Shown: one piece after another, positions 44,128 through 55,789 of the stretch
Layout of the letters: every line of letters begins with the position of its first letter
Numbering within the stretch: position 1 is the stretch's first letter
Assembly (NCBI GenBank): GCA_008704415.1
Contig: VXIS01000019.1
Coordinates: 124,001 to 188,000 of the forward strand
DNA length: 64,000 bases
Origin: Sphaerosporella brunnea
Taxonomy: Eukaryota > Ascomycota > Pezizomycetes > Pezizales > Pyronemataceae
Reading direction: 5' to 3'
Program-made: the position numbers and the translations under genes
Notes under the pieces: generated by a model
Database searches by the model: none
What the model was told of the DNA's origin: nothing
The model's input: only the letters and a program-made list of their open reading frames with translations

Positions 44128-44370
44128 CTACGACTTGACGTCGATGAGCGCGGCCAAACCCCTTGACGCCCAGAACTCCTGAAGAACCGTAGATCCGTTG
44201 AGGTTCAGCCCGCACTCCGCGACTTGGTCACCCGCCATGATGATTTCATCCACTCTCTCCCCCGCCCCACTCATCATCAGTATCTTTGCACATGCGCAGT
44301 GGAAGCGCAACAGCTCTCGACTCGGCAGCGAATGACTATGCGCACCGTTCATCAACGTTACGTTCAACAT
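44128..44370 (-). pseudogene. C-terminal fragment of a second HNH-nuclease-family copy
   Basis: This 80-codon frame matches only the C-terminal part of the neighbouring gene: SLPSRELLRFHCACAKILMM for SLPSAALLEVHAACCKILNA, and GSTVLQEFWASRGLAALIDV for GSTGLEALWIASGLVRAQV. Similarity stops near 44370 and no HNH motif follows upstream, so it is a truncated tandem copy. Confidence 0.6.
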
Positions 44371-44601
44371 CCACAGTCAGATGGAAGTGAACGCCACCAT
44401 GGTTGTCGGGGAGGCTGTTCAGGGTAATCTACCAGGCTTTTGATGGAACTAACGTGGTGTTGAGGTGCAGCGTTTCAGAATGTGAAATATAACGGGACGG
44501 TGTGATGTCGGTGTTCTCAAAATCTAACCCACATTAAAGCTTACATTCTCGATTTACGTTCCCACAACGTATGTTGCCAACGGAGGTTATTGAAACCCCT
44601 T

Positions 44602-44674
44602 AGTACTATCGCGTAGCCCCCATCTCAGCGCGCAACTAGGGAGAAAACGCAGCTGGGGGCCACGCGATAGTACT
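44602..44674. repeat. 73-bp hairpin
   Basis: The left arm AGTACTATCGCGTAGCCCCC and the right arm GGGGGCCACGCGATAGTACT pair with one mismatch, around a ~33-nt loop. No gene overlaps it. Confidence 0.8.
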
Positions 44675-45134
44675 CTGAACGTGCCGTTCGATCACATCCG
44701 CTTGCCAGGCCGCGTCCGCAACCGAGATGGCGGGAAGGTCGCTAAAAGCGGTAGCCTTTGCGCCCGCAACCTAGAGTAAACGCGACAATAATGATGCTTG
44801 GATGTTGTCACAGGAGATGTCACCCTCAATATCTCAGCAAAGAAAAACAGCAAGCAAATACCCTTCCTCCTCGTTCTCCGGCAGCGTCTCACCTACTCCC
44901 TACTCTACTCTACTCTACTCTGTTGGAAGGCTCTCTGCGAAACAGTGCAACCCACCCTGTTTCACACTGCGGCTGAGCTTTCTACCACCAGCTCCCCTTT
45001 TCATTCGAGCCAGTCCGTCTCCACGACACGCAAACGAAAAAAAAAAAAAAATCGTTTTTTTTTTTAAAAAAAACGCTCACGCACCGAGTTCTCAATCGTA
45101 TGACCGCTCCTCGAGTTCCTACAACCCCGCTACC
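44675..45134. other. Upstream region and leader of the CorA-type gene
   Basis: A CTACT/TACTC pentanucleotide run occupies about 44897-44920. An A run next to a T run (45038-45070) can form an A/T hairpin about 65 bp before the ATG. Confidence 0.45.
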
Positions 45135-47131
45135 ATGATGAGCAACGACGAATCGATGCACGTGCTGCACGTAGAGACGAATCCTCAACGGCCACGATCC
45201 GGCACAACAGCAACGGTACCCACGATCCACGCGAACGAAGTGTTGATGTCACCCTCGTCCGGCCGGCGTCCATCGAGTCAATTCCGCCTTCGCAGAGCCC
45301 CCACCGCGAGCCACGAGTACCGCATGCCCGGGGCCGGACAGGAACCGGGACTCGATCCTCACAGCGATCAGTTTGGAACTGATGACAGGAGCACCCTGCA
45401 CACGGAGTGCCAGATCACCGTCGTCGAGTTCTCGGAAGATAATATTGAGCAGCACGAGTTTTATAATGAGGGCATCAATGAGTTTTTAGAGAAGCCCAGG
45501 ATGGATTGGGTTAAGGTACATACCTTGTGGTAGTGGATACTGAGCTAGGCTGACGGCTATAGGTGCGCTGGATTAACTGCAATGGCCTGTCGTGGGATGT
45601 GGTTCAGGCGTTGGCCAAACATTATAACTTTCATTCGCTTGGTATGATTCGAGCGCTACACAACCACACTTGCTGGTGTTTTATTAGACTGACTGCCGTC
45701 AGCTTTGGAGGATTTGTTGTCACGCCATGATTCGAACCGTCCCAAATGCGATTGGTAATTTTGTCTGGTCCACATTGTTCCTGTGTGGCGTTCTAATTGT
45801 GTGGAGACAGGTACTCGGACCATGCCTTCGGTACGAAGCCCTTCTTCTATCCTTCACCGACCCCCTCCCATTCTCCACTAATCCCTCTTCTATCCTTGAC
45901 TAACCCTCCCTTCACCTTTCACTAATCCGGACACAGTTATCTTACCGCTGCTGAAATTGATTGATGGAAAACATTCGGATTTCCTGCACCGCAACTATGT
46001 ACACTCAAAGCCGCCACCATTCTGGAAGCGTATGCTATTCGGTGGAAGGAGTCCCAGGCCATCGGCATCAACAGACGACGAGGACCCGGAAAAGAGTATA
46101 ATCGATGAGCAAGAACTCCGCAACAAAGTGAGAACCTTACAATACGCCTACGGAGGACCCAACGCAGAGCGGGTAGCATTCATGGAAGCTCACGGCAGTC
46201 TTGTTGCACTGGACAAAGTAGTGCATGTGGAGCAGGTATCGGTGTTTCTAACACCCGATGGGACAGTAGTCTCATTCTTTGAGATCTCAGGCGACGACAT
46301 CGAGCCGCCGATTCTGGCACGGTTGTATTCGGAGAAGACACTGCTGCGGACCTCCAGCGATCCTAGCATGATGCTCCAAGCTCTGATCGATGGCATTGTC
46401 GACCTCTCGTTCCCGGTCGTCACAGCTTATCAAGACACCATTGCCGAGCTGGAACTTACAGTACTGACTGATCCGTCGATTAAGCAATCGCGGGATCTTT
46501 ACATTCTGACCAGCGAGCTGTCGTTGCTCAAGAGCACCATCGCGCCCATCGCCGCGGTGGTCACCTCGCTGCGGGACCATAGGAAGAGCGTGGTGCCGAA
46601 AATGAAAGGGATGGCCGGGGTTGAGGTCAGCGATATGACTAGGATCTATCTGGGCGACGTGCTGGACCACGTCCTGCTGATTTTGGATGTGAGTATTTTT
46701 TCCCCGACTCGAATGATATATCATGTCTGGCTGCTGATCATGCAGAACCTTGAAACCATGAAACGCGCAGCCGATAACATGATAGACCTGATTTTCAACA
46801 CAATCGGAAGTCTACAGAACGAGAGCATGAAGCAGCTTAGTACTTTCCCCTCTCCTCTCCTCCGCAACTCCAGCCGCTGACATAGACAGCTACAATAACG
46901 ATCGTCTTCCTCCCGTTGTCGTTCCTGGCGGGTTATTTCGGAATGAACTTTGAATACTTCCCCGGCGTCCAGAACCACTCGGATAAATACTTCTGGCAGG
47001 TATCGGTGCCCGTGCTCATCGTTACGCTCATATATTGTTTGCGAGAGGTTGTCGGGAGACAGATCTTGAAAAAGTTCCAAAGGAGGGCTATTAAGGTTGC
47101 CAGGAAACGTCGAACGGATAAGATGGAATAA
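45135..47131 (+). CDS. CorA-type Mg2+ transporter
   Basis: This is a membrane magnesium (or divalent cation) channel of the CorA/ALR superfamily. Seven exons (45135-45515, 45563-45641, 45703-45754, 45811-45830, 45937-46688, 46746-46839, 46890-47131) give 539 aa. Exon 4 is a 20-nt micro-exon encoding most of WYSDHAFV. The large soluble N-terminal domain includes [26 protein letters not shown], and long helices leading to the pore helix ([20 protein letters not shown]). The signature GMN lies in [15 protein letters not shown] near residue 477, after the first membrane segment. The second is [14 protein letters not shown]. The tail is strongly basic ([10 protein letters not shown]). Whether it is plasma-membrane, vacuolar or other cannot be settled here. 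Confidence 0.9.
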
Positions 47132-48861
47132 GTGGGGTGGGAATGGGGGAGGAAGAAGATACGATATGGAAACGGTGAATCGGCGTTTGTTTAGAGTATT
47201 TTTTGCCCTGGGGAATTCTTTGTATGTTGTAATATCTTTACGGATATACCGTTTGGGATTTCCTGATGTTTGATAGGATCACAGGGGCTTTGTGTGAGTT
47301 CATCGACAAACAAACAATTACGGCATTTATCAAGAAATAACAGCATTTCTCAGCGCCCCCACACAATAATATACATCTTGTAACCTTTCGTCCTCACCCT
47401 TCCACCTCCTATCGAAGTCGATAACACCAACCGGGACGTCACACTTCGAAGCTTGTTTCTAGGGCATGGAACCTGCGGCCAGCCTCCTCTCTGTGCTCCC
47501 GGCAGGCGCAGAGCGTGTGGCAGCGCTGGCAGTTATTCATCTCCCACTTGTGGCCGTCCTCAAACGGAATTAATGTTGCCGCATTGTGGTGTAAGGGCGG
47601 GTGCCAGTGGCGACTCGGACATGAGGTGGAGGGAGCAGAATCCGGACATTTCGCAGTGCTGGACACAGGCAGGCCTGGCTATTCTTTGTAAGGTAGAAAG
47701 AAAGTACTGGGCATATGTCTGCTATTATTTAGGGTATCATGAGAAATACAGCCTTTTCTACCTAAACGCTGGATTTTAAATGTCGTGCCCTCGCCCGAAA
47801 AGCCAACAGTTTTGGAATCCGTCGTCTGTTTTGTCATTGAGGTCATTTGGTGACAGATGACATCCCTCCTCTGGCCAAAAATCAATCAGTTTCCTGATTG
47901 TAGTTTTCTTCCATTTTCCAGTCAGGACCTTTAGTGCACCACAAAAGATGCTGAAAATACTGTGCTTCGGTTGAAAGAGCCAAATTTGAGAGTGGTAATG
48001 TAGAGATGTGTTTTTGCAGTTACTACCTAGTAAAACTATAGTGGTGGAAAAGTAACCAGATACCTAGGTTTTTCAGCTTCAAGAGTGACATCATCGCCGT
48101 AGATAAGACATGCGGATGGGAGGTCGAGAAGGCTGAAATGCATTTAGGGCGCCTGTGCTCCGTCTAGAGAACCGAGTGCTGCCCGGTGAAGCTTCATTCA
48201 CTCGTTACAAGGCTAGTACCCTTCCACTTCTTCCCTCAAGATGTTTGCAACACCAAATCAGCGGTTTTTCTATGAAGTTAACACTCTCAAAGATATTTTT
48301 TATCCATGCCATACAACTTGGAAGAGAGGAGTAACGATGATACCCTCAATTTTAACCGACTTTCCAGTCCAATCATCTTCGAGATTACCTCCACCAGCAA
48401 GATCCGCTCCAAGTTTAAGTTCCAGCACACTGTGTAGATAGCATCTTACTGGTGAGCACCCTCTTTCTCTCTCACTCAGAACTTTGGACACTGACAGATT
48501 GCCTTACCTGTACACAGACCAACCATCCCCACGGAAGGGTAGGAAGGTTCTTATACGCACCACAACTCGTGATGGTAAATAATCCTCCCCCTCTTCTCAA
48601 AATGACAACTAACACTCTTGCTCACTGGCACTAGGGGCTTGTCTTATTGCCACCACCATAACACCATCCGATTTTAAATGGCATGGAAAGAGGGCACTTT
48701 AAAGGAGACTGCCCACAGCAGTATCGCCGACAACTGTATCGCGCTCTCTTCTGCTGTTTGTTCCGTCTAGCCGGACACTGTCCAGCCTCCCACCGGAGTG
48801 GATCCTCCACAGAAGACAAAACATCGACCGAATTCCCCAGCTCGCTATCGATGTAACACTA
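47132..48861. other. Gene-poor stretch
   Basis: The first ~150 bp are probably 3' UTR of the transporter gene. A minus-strand frame at 47439-47666 ends with the Cys-rich NNCQRCHTLCACREHREE; it lacks a partner exon and may be a remnant. I see nothing else of coding character. Confidence 0.35.
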
Positions 48862-49280
48862 GGTATGTTGGAACCGACATCCTGAGCCTTGTATAGTTTT
48901 CCCAAGCATTTTATAACTAGCTCTAGGCGTCCGTGCACAACTTCCATTGATAGTTTGCAAAGGAACCAAGCACAGTCTGCGGCAAGTAAAATCTCTACAT
49001 CAAAGCCAAACCACCTTACCGGAACCAGAGAACTGCATCCAGAACTTGCAGCTGGTACAGCCCAGGACTACCTGCGATATGCCTCCACGAAGGAGTACCA
49101 ACCATCACCCCTCATAATCCAGCACGCCATTGATGTGGCTACTCTTATTAGAGTATGCCTGAAGCACACCAATATAAAACTACTAGTAGGTGTGTTAGAA
49201 CCGACCTCCCGAGCCGTACATAGTTTTTCAAAGCATTGCTAACTAGGCATGTATAGGTGTTCATGCACAACGTCCATCAA
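48862..49280. repeat. Diverged direct repeat, two ~92-bp copies
   Basis: Copies at about 48862-48953 and 49189-49280 share GTTGGAACCGACATCC...GAGCC, TAGTTTT-CAAGCATT and GTGCACAACTTCCAT-type words at roughly 75% identity, 327 bp apart. On the minus strand both read M(E/D)VVH...(G/E)KL...(D/E)VGSN, suggesting old coding sequence. Confidence 0.55.
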
Positions 49281-50817
49281 CCCCAGGGAGCGCATATAAA
49301 GTATGAAAAGGGATTGAGTACGGCGTGCTGCATAACAGGAAAGCAGCAGGCATCCCCCAAAGCTAAGAAGGCCCCAGCAGCCAGAGGTAAAGCGGTGTAT
49401 CTTGTATTGTGTACCTCGCATCCAGTATAACATCACCGCCCAGCACTGGCACTTCGGACCCGAACATGAACCCAATCACTCGCAAGTACCGACTTGGTGA
49501 ATGTGGTGGTGGTGGTTAATAGTGGATTGGGTGGAGTTGGATTGGTTATGGGGGGATGGTGTTGTTAAATACCTCGCATCATGTTCGTATGCTACAGAGG
49601 TTTTTTTTGTTTCTTCATATTGCATCCGTCGAGTTCGGCCATGGCATACAAATAAGAACCCGATCCCCGCCTTTACGGCCTAAGCCCTCCCGAATACCCC
49701 GAAAACAAGAACAAAGCGAACAACGGGGAAGAACCCGCCCAAAGGAAGCATGTCTTTACCAGCATGTCAGGCCTGTCATGCTATATCACCTAGAGATCTT
49801 ATTTCAGCTCCCTGCCTAATCCCCAGACGAAGAAGAAGGAGAAGGAGAAGAAGACGAGGGAGCGTCGCCACGCTCCTGTTGCCTTCTCTCTACAAATTTG
49901 CCAAGGCCGGTAGGCCGGAGGAAAGCTAAAACAGCATTGGTATCATACCGTAAATCGCTAGCTGAGAAGCTGAGCTACCCCCCCGGTATTATCCTTGCGA
50001 TGGGCTCTCTCTACCACAAGATTTGCTGCTCCTCACTCTAAAGCCCGGCTGGTGAAAAAGGTCAGACACTTACACCTACACCATGGCTGCGCAGAGCAAT
50101 AATATCAACCTGGACGGACTTGTCTCTGTTCCCGGAACCCCCCCCTTCCCCCCAACTACCCCAACCCAAAGTATATACAGCAAACATGGTGGCAAACACG
50201 GAAGTCTTCAAATACTGCCACGGCCGCGACTGGCTGCTCCACACATTTTCTCAGGCGGCGCCTGATGATATACCGCTGCTGCTGCCGGTTAAGTTGCTTT
50301 TTGAAAACACCCTTCCTAATATTCCTTTTTTTTACCTATCTACTCTCCAAAAAAATGCAGCAGCTAGCCCAAACCCGGAGCTTTCAAAAAAAAAAAAAAA
50401 ATGGCAAGTGGCTTTGGATGGTATTCTCCTCTGCCCATCCTCCCCCCCCCCCCCCACTTCCTCCTGTGAGGCAAGCGCGCATGTTTGGTGATATCACCCA
50501 CCGGAGGAGCATATCACCGAATCCGAGGTATTAGCAAAACGAACGAAGGTCCTACCAAACGGAAACTTAAGAGGTGGTACGGACCCGGGGATGCAGGGTG
50601 AACGGTATGCGAGAGAGGAGGATTGGAAAAGCGGAACGGAAGGAACATCAGTAACTTCACTAAAGATCACTCGCACCCTCCATATTTTCTTCAGTGATGG
50701 ATGAGGTAAACTGGATTTAGGTGAAGGGAGCTGCACTTCAATAAAGTTCAGACAAGAATTTTTTATGCTCGTACAATAGGGAAGGCCATTGTGGCTATGG
50801 CATAGTACACAAACAAT
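49281..50817. other. Gene-poor stretch, possible small exon near 50.1 kb
   Basis: Most of this has no supportable gene. A plus-strand ATG at 50083 opens MAAQSNNINLDGLVS, and a second frame slightly downstream reads VANTEVFKYCHGRDWLLHTF. I could not join them with consistent splice sites. A and C homopolymers (50386-50402 and 50441-50456) interrupt what follows. Confidence 0.3.
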
Positions 50818-52905
50818 TCAACGTTCCTGTTCCTCATCCTTCTTATCCAACCCAAAAAAGGAACTCGAAGACCCGCCTCGAGCCATCGTTCCCTCAGCCA
50901 AACCCACGGTTCCACCACGAGCCTCACTCTCCATCCCTACGATCCCACCCCGATGTCCTCGCTCAGTTCTGATGTCAGGGCCTGCAAGGCCGTGGTGTCC
51001 CGGACGACCAACGATCGACTGATCGCCCTTTGCCTTCTTCCCTTCAGCCTGTCCTTCGCCCAAAGCTGGAGGGACTGAATTCTCTTTAGCCGGAGCCGGC
51101 TCTGCCTCTTTGGACTCCGGACAACCATCTACACACTGCGGAATTGCCTCGGCCGAAAGCGTCGAGTCTTTCATAACCGTAGCAACTAGAGCACAGGAAT
51201 GCCACCCAGCAGCTGATACCTTATATGCGTATTCCCGGACACCTATACAATGTGAGTAAAGAAAGACTCATTTAATATGGGTTGAACTTACCGGTCGACA
51301 GATCCCCCTTCTCAGCATATGGATAGTGGAAAGAGACTATCTGGGGCACTTCCAAGATACCGTCGCGATTGGCCTGATACTTTACACCACGCTTCTTAGC
51401 AACTTCGCGCGGCCCCAATCCCAAACTACCGCAGCTCTGACTCTCAGTTCCCCATGATAAGACCTTTCCCTCATCCGTCAACGCTAGACAGTGCCAATCC
51501 CCGAATGCAACGTCAACAACGTGATGCTTGTTTAGCTCCTCGATGACTTGTGGCGTGACGGCGTATGTCCCCATGGCTTCCAGTTTTCCGGAATCATGAC
51601 CGGCCGCATCCGCCGCTGCTTTGTTTGCCCGGGCCAAACAGGATGCGTCGTCGATGAGATGGACAAGACCTTTCCGGTTGAACAATCCGAACCGTCTAAA
51701 CTTTCCTTCGACTCGATTGATCGGAGGCTGGCCAGAGGGGGCTTTAAAGTTCAAAAGTTCCAGAGGAGCGACTTGGATACCTTCTAGCACGTTGCAGATG
51801 TGGGCGACAAAGACTCGCCCAGAGCGGGTTACGGCAAGAACGAACAGTTCTCCTATGGTAAAATCTTCGACTGGGTCCTCCTCGCAAAACTTCATGCTTT
51901 CGAGGTTTGGATTTGCGGATGACAGATATGGAATATCCCTCATGCTGACAGTCCGAACGTGGCATGGGGACGAAGATATGCTCTCATCCGGGTCGCTGTC
52001 AAACCACATAGCAATGCCGTAGCCCTCAATCAAAGCTCCAGAGGCATTCCAACCCGCAACCACCTTTCTGACGCTGCCCCGGCTGAGGTTGTCTCTGTCA
52101 ACGTCGTTGAGCACCGTTTCGAAGTCCGCAAATTGAACGATCGCTGGCACGCCCAGCATTCGATTCCCACGGATAGTCCATATTTCGCCCTTTCTGGAGA
52201 GCGCAAGCAGATGGGATCGACCACATGATATTTGATAGATCTTAGTATCGGGGACTGGGAAGCGTAGTACCCGCGGGGTTCGTGAAATACAAGACAATGA
52301 GCCGTCTAGCGCGCCAGCAACAACTACCAATCCGGACAACGTAAGGAACGACACACTCCAACCTCTACACACACCACGTATTAGCATTTGAGCAGTAAGA
52401 TGTCATGAGATGGCCACAAACCCAGACTGCACATCCACGATACCCCGGTAGTTATTGTATCCCAAAGGGGTAGGCCATGGACAGTTCCTCTGAAAGCGGT
52501 GGAACTGTTCAATGTGCTGCTCATCATTCGCGAACATCAGGTTCCAGTTTTGGCCCCAACCGTAGAAGCGTCCGGTAAGGAGTGCTTTGAAAGCATCGCG
52601 CCAGTTGTCGTGCTTCCTGAAGTTGTTGACACGCATCTGGAAAGACTGCTTGGCGATGTTTTGCCAAAAGGTGGGCTCCTCACATAGTTCACGAAATTTG
52701 CGCTGTGATTCACAGTGTCAGACTCAGCGCCCCAGCGACTATGCCAGTGGAGCATACACAGGTCTGGCCCAATTTCAAAGCATTTCTCCATCCCGCAAAG
52801 TGCAAGATCCGCAGGTGCAGCTCGTCCGCTGTGCCAGTGTTAGCGTAGAGCCAGCTAAGTTACGAAGGCCGCCGTACGGAGCGTTATCAAAGGGCAGCGG
52901 TCCAT
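50818..52905 (-). CDS. SAF1: SAF1-like F-box protein with RCC1-type repeats
   Basis: This is a substrate-recognition subunit of an SCF ubiquitin ligase; the yeast counterpart Saf1 directs degradation of adenine deaminase Aah1 on entry into quiescence. Five exons (52905-52878, 52828-52758, 52702-52422, 52364-51292, 51242-50818) give 625 aa, close to yeast Saf1. Splicing assembles an N-terminal F-box: TLPDELHLRILHFAGWRNAL then GQTCRKFRELCEEPTFWQ. RCC1-like blades follow: FYGWGQNWNLMF, DVQSGGWSVSFLTLSGLVVV, IYQISCGRSHLLALSRKGEI, VVDVAFGDWHCLALTDEGKV with LSWGTES, and AAGWHSCALV after intron 4. The C-terminal ~110 residues are Gly/Ser/Glu-rich and disordered. The 28-nt first exon is required for the LPDEL start of the F-box. 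Confidence 0.88.
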
Positions 52906-53419
52906 TGCTGAAGTCGTGAATTTCGATATTCAGAACTGAGGTAAAAAAGCGTGCGGACGATGGGTCTTTTATCAGGAAGGTTGGGGGAAGAGCGGGGGGG
53001 GGGAAAGAGCTGGGGGGGGGCAACAGAGTCTGTTCAGCATGGTGAATAGACGTCATGTCATTATTGAACGGCCCATACTACGCTCACATGTCAATGCTGA
53101 GTTCAAACGCTGGACCCAGTTTCTATGCCGAACGATTTTACTTTATCGCTTTCAAAGCTCGAGGGCCTCGAGGGCCTCTGGTCTACTCGAAGGGTCCACA
53201 CGCCGCAACCAATCACATCGTGTTCACCATCCCCACTATCATCATTACACAGTTGCAACTGAAATGATAGATCTAACAATGGATGAAGATTCCTCTCTTC
53301 TGAATGCGCCGATTATCTTGCGTTATTCGAGTCCACAGAAGCAGTTCGTGTGTATCTATAGCAGTCAACGTATGACTTTGCCACATGGCGCAGTGACTTA
53401 GCCAGTGACGTAGCCCAGT
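52906..53419. other. Upstream of the SAF1-like gene
   Basis: This presumably holds the promoter; G runs lie at 52997-53003 and 53013-53020. No further gene is supported. Confidence 0.35.
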
Positions 53420-53422
53420 CTC

Positions 53423-53960
53423 TTGCTTGCGAGTCTACGCGGTACAAACAAACCGGCAAGCGACAGCGCCTGCCGGTTTGCGGGCCCTCTGTTTTTTCCC
53501 AGAAAATCTAAACCGACCTCAACTACTAACCTAATGCTTCTACCACCGCATCAACTCAGAAACAAGAGACTCGGGGGATCGCCCGCGGGGGTTGGAGGTT
53601 GGTGCTGCCGGCAGAGCAAGCTGCGCGGTGTGCAGGACCTGGAGCATGTGCTTGCCAGCGCCAGAGCTGCAACGTGGTGTTCTCTGATTGCTCGATTTCC
53701 CATCACGAACCCACCTTTTGCCTCGATGCCCAGACGCTGCCTGCCCCCCAGCCCCCCAGCACCAGCAACGACAGCGGGACGGCAACGCCGGCAGCACCTG
53801 CTGCGTCCAACGTCAGCGCTCCGGGCCGTCTAGCCCGGCGCAGAAGCCAACGAAACACGCACGGGAAATCTCTCCCCCCCTCCCTCATGCACCCCACGCC
53901 CTGATGCACCCCCCCCCCCCAACGCGATAAGCTGAGGTTAAGGCGGGTGGAAGAAGAAAG
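53423..53960 (+). pseudogene. Gag-like remnant related to 28.2-29.0 kb
   Basis: A Cys-rich segment at about 53610-53720 (ARCAGPGACACQRQSCNVVF) is followed by Pro/Ala/Ser-rich sequence and then SPAQKPTKHAREIS, which matches SPAQKPTKHAREVS near 28740. Nucleotide similarity covers about 53775-53870 and resumes near 53930. Frames shift several times, so it is a decayed copy. Confidence 0.45.
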
Positions 53961-54248
53961 AAACGCAGGCCGCGAAGCGACACAGTCAACCCGGAAGTGG
54001 GGGTGTGAGCTTCATTCAACTTCTTCATTGGAGGAGCGGGGGAAGTAAGAGAGGTGTGGGTGAAAAGTCAGATTTGAGAAAGTGGTGTGCAGGCTGAAAC
54101 TTGAATGGCGCACCTGCCAGTGGTGATCACACCAACGGCATGTTGTCAAGGATTCAGGTTCTGAGTTGTCTGTGCAGGAAATGGCACCTCTCTGTTGACA
54201 TGCCACAACGGGGAAAAGAGACGAGGCAGCATGCGGAGGCCAGTAGGG

Positions 54249-54375
54249 CAACTGGGTGCATGCGAAGATGTGATTTGTGGGTTCACTGACGGCTCGCAGC
54301 ATGAACTCTAAATCTCAGCTGCTGCGACGCTCAGCTCGCTCTCCGCAAATCACCTCTTCGCATGCACCCGGCAGC
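54249..54375. repeat. Inverted repeat, ~28-bp arms
   Basis: The left arm CTGGGTGCATGCGAAGATGT continues GATTTGTGG. The right arm (about 54344-54375) is its complement with about three mismatches (CCGCAAATCACCTCTTCGCA, then TGCACCCGG). The loop is ~65 nt. Confidence 0.7.
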
Positions 54376-54589
54376 AGTCTCAGAAACTCAAATCCTGCCG
54401 GATTCCCCTAGTAGGCGCGGCCGAAGCTTTGAAGGATGGGCAAAAAGTGAAAACGTTCTGCTGCCAACTGCAGCTTTTAGCGTCGCTGCAAGTGGTGGTC
54501 TTGCGTCACTGCGTAGTTGAAAAAACATCATAGATCCCCGAAACAGCGGCCCGAACATTAGTTACATTACCAAAAACAAACCTCAACAT

Positions 54590-54665
54590 GCCGCCCAAGA
54601 AAGCGAAGGCCCAGCAGCAGAAGCAGCAGGCCCAGCAGCAGCCACAGCAACCGCAAATCCTGCCG
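54590..54665 (+). other. Possible first exon of an unresolved gene
   Basis: An ATG near 54590 opens MPPKKAKAQQQKQQAQQQ up to a GTGGGT donor-like site near 54665. The Lys/Gln-rich start resembles many fungal nuclear proteins, but I could not find a matching downstream exon. Confidence 0.25.
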
Positions 54666-55128
54666 GTGGGTGCATATCATGCACGCGCGACTCTGCCTTC
54701 GGTGCCGTGACCTCACTCTCCCGCCAACCACAACATTACAAAACTTTTCCGGATCCCTACTCTGCTCCCACGCTGTTCTCTTGCTAAGGATAGGACATCA
54801 TGCACTTGGCCACACACTGGGTGCATTCCCGTAAGCCTAAAACCAAGAACCGAAATATTTTACCTGATGTTGGTTCAACTAGTCAACCGTAAATCCTTCT
54901 TGAGCGAAATAAAAGATGTCAATTGACGTACCCCGTGATATCGCGAACCCGTCACAGCCTCGTGTTACCTCAACAAGACATCAACAACGGCGCAAATCCA
55001 AACTCACAAGCGGGTAGGAGAATAAAAAGCAAAGATGTATCGAGGTATTGCTGTTCTCCATCATTTGCAACACAGCTCTAACATAATACTTTATTCAAAC
55101 CATCTACCGCCGCCATCGAAGCTTCAGA

Positions 55129-55257
55129 ATGCCGTCTCAGAGCCTCTTCCAAACCCCCTCTGCCTCCAACCAGAGAGGAAGGGTTGCTGGCTCTAAAAAC
55201 TACACAGAAGAGGAGATTCGCACGCTTTTGGAAACCATCAGAGCATCGGGGCCGTAG
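55129..55257 (+). pseudogene. SANT/Myb-like N-terminal fragment
   Basis: This 42-aa frame reads ...RGRVAGSKNYTEEEIRTLLETI and then stops. The (K/R)GR-x-x-GSKNYT-x-(E/D)E segment is the start of a SANT/Myb-like domain in a family often found near transposons in fungi and oomycetes. The rest of the domain is missing, so this is a truncated copy or an exon whose partner I cannot place. Confidence 0.4.
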
Positions 55258-55789
55258 CAGAAGAGGTTGTTAACAAAGCGTCAGCAAGTCCAAGTCCGAA
55301 TAGTACGCAGTTCGAACATAGTGAGCCCCTGCGACCTCTGCCGGAACTTGCATACCGTCCACAAAACCAAACGCCCCCACGTAGATGAGGATGCCGAGCT
55401 GCGATGATGTCGCTATTTTGAGCTTTCTGTGCATCGTCGGGCCAGATAAATTTGTGCCTGACTCGCGTAAAGTCTCGCAAAGAATAAAAAGTCCAAATCC
55501 GAAGCTTGGCACTCGGCCGCGCCAGTAGAAAGAGGGCCTGAAGCTTCAGCCGCCGCAATTGCGCAAGGTGAGGTTGAAACAACCAATCAACGTTGCGGCT
55601 CTATTTTTTGGTTACTGCTTTTGGTTACGTGGAGGGTCCCCCTCCTCAAAATCACGGGAATGCAAGTGCGGAAGTGAGGTAGTATTTGGCAGGGTAATTT
55701 GCGGGGTATGGGAAATAAAGAAGAATAAAATAGTCACAAGCTATCCGAAACCCCCCGCCCAAAAAAAAAAAAAAAAAAAAAAAAAAAAC
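55258..55789. other. Intergenic, 3' side of GUS1
   Basis: Minus-strand frames between 55240 and 55580 lack motifs. A run of 28 A residues at 55761-55788 lies directly against the GUS1 stop codon. Confidence 0.45.

Noticed and set aside
49905..49990. Minus-strand GGGGGGGTAGCTCAGCTTCTC, tRNA-like 5' end
   Set aside because: No B-box (GGTTCGAATCC-like) or acceptor-stem partner follows at tRNA spacing.
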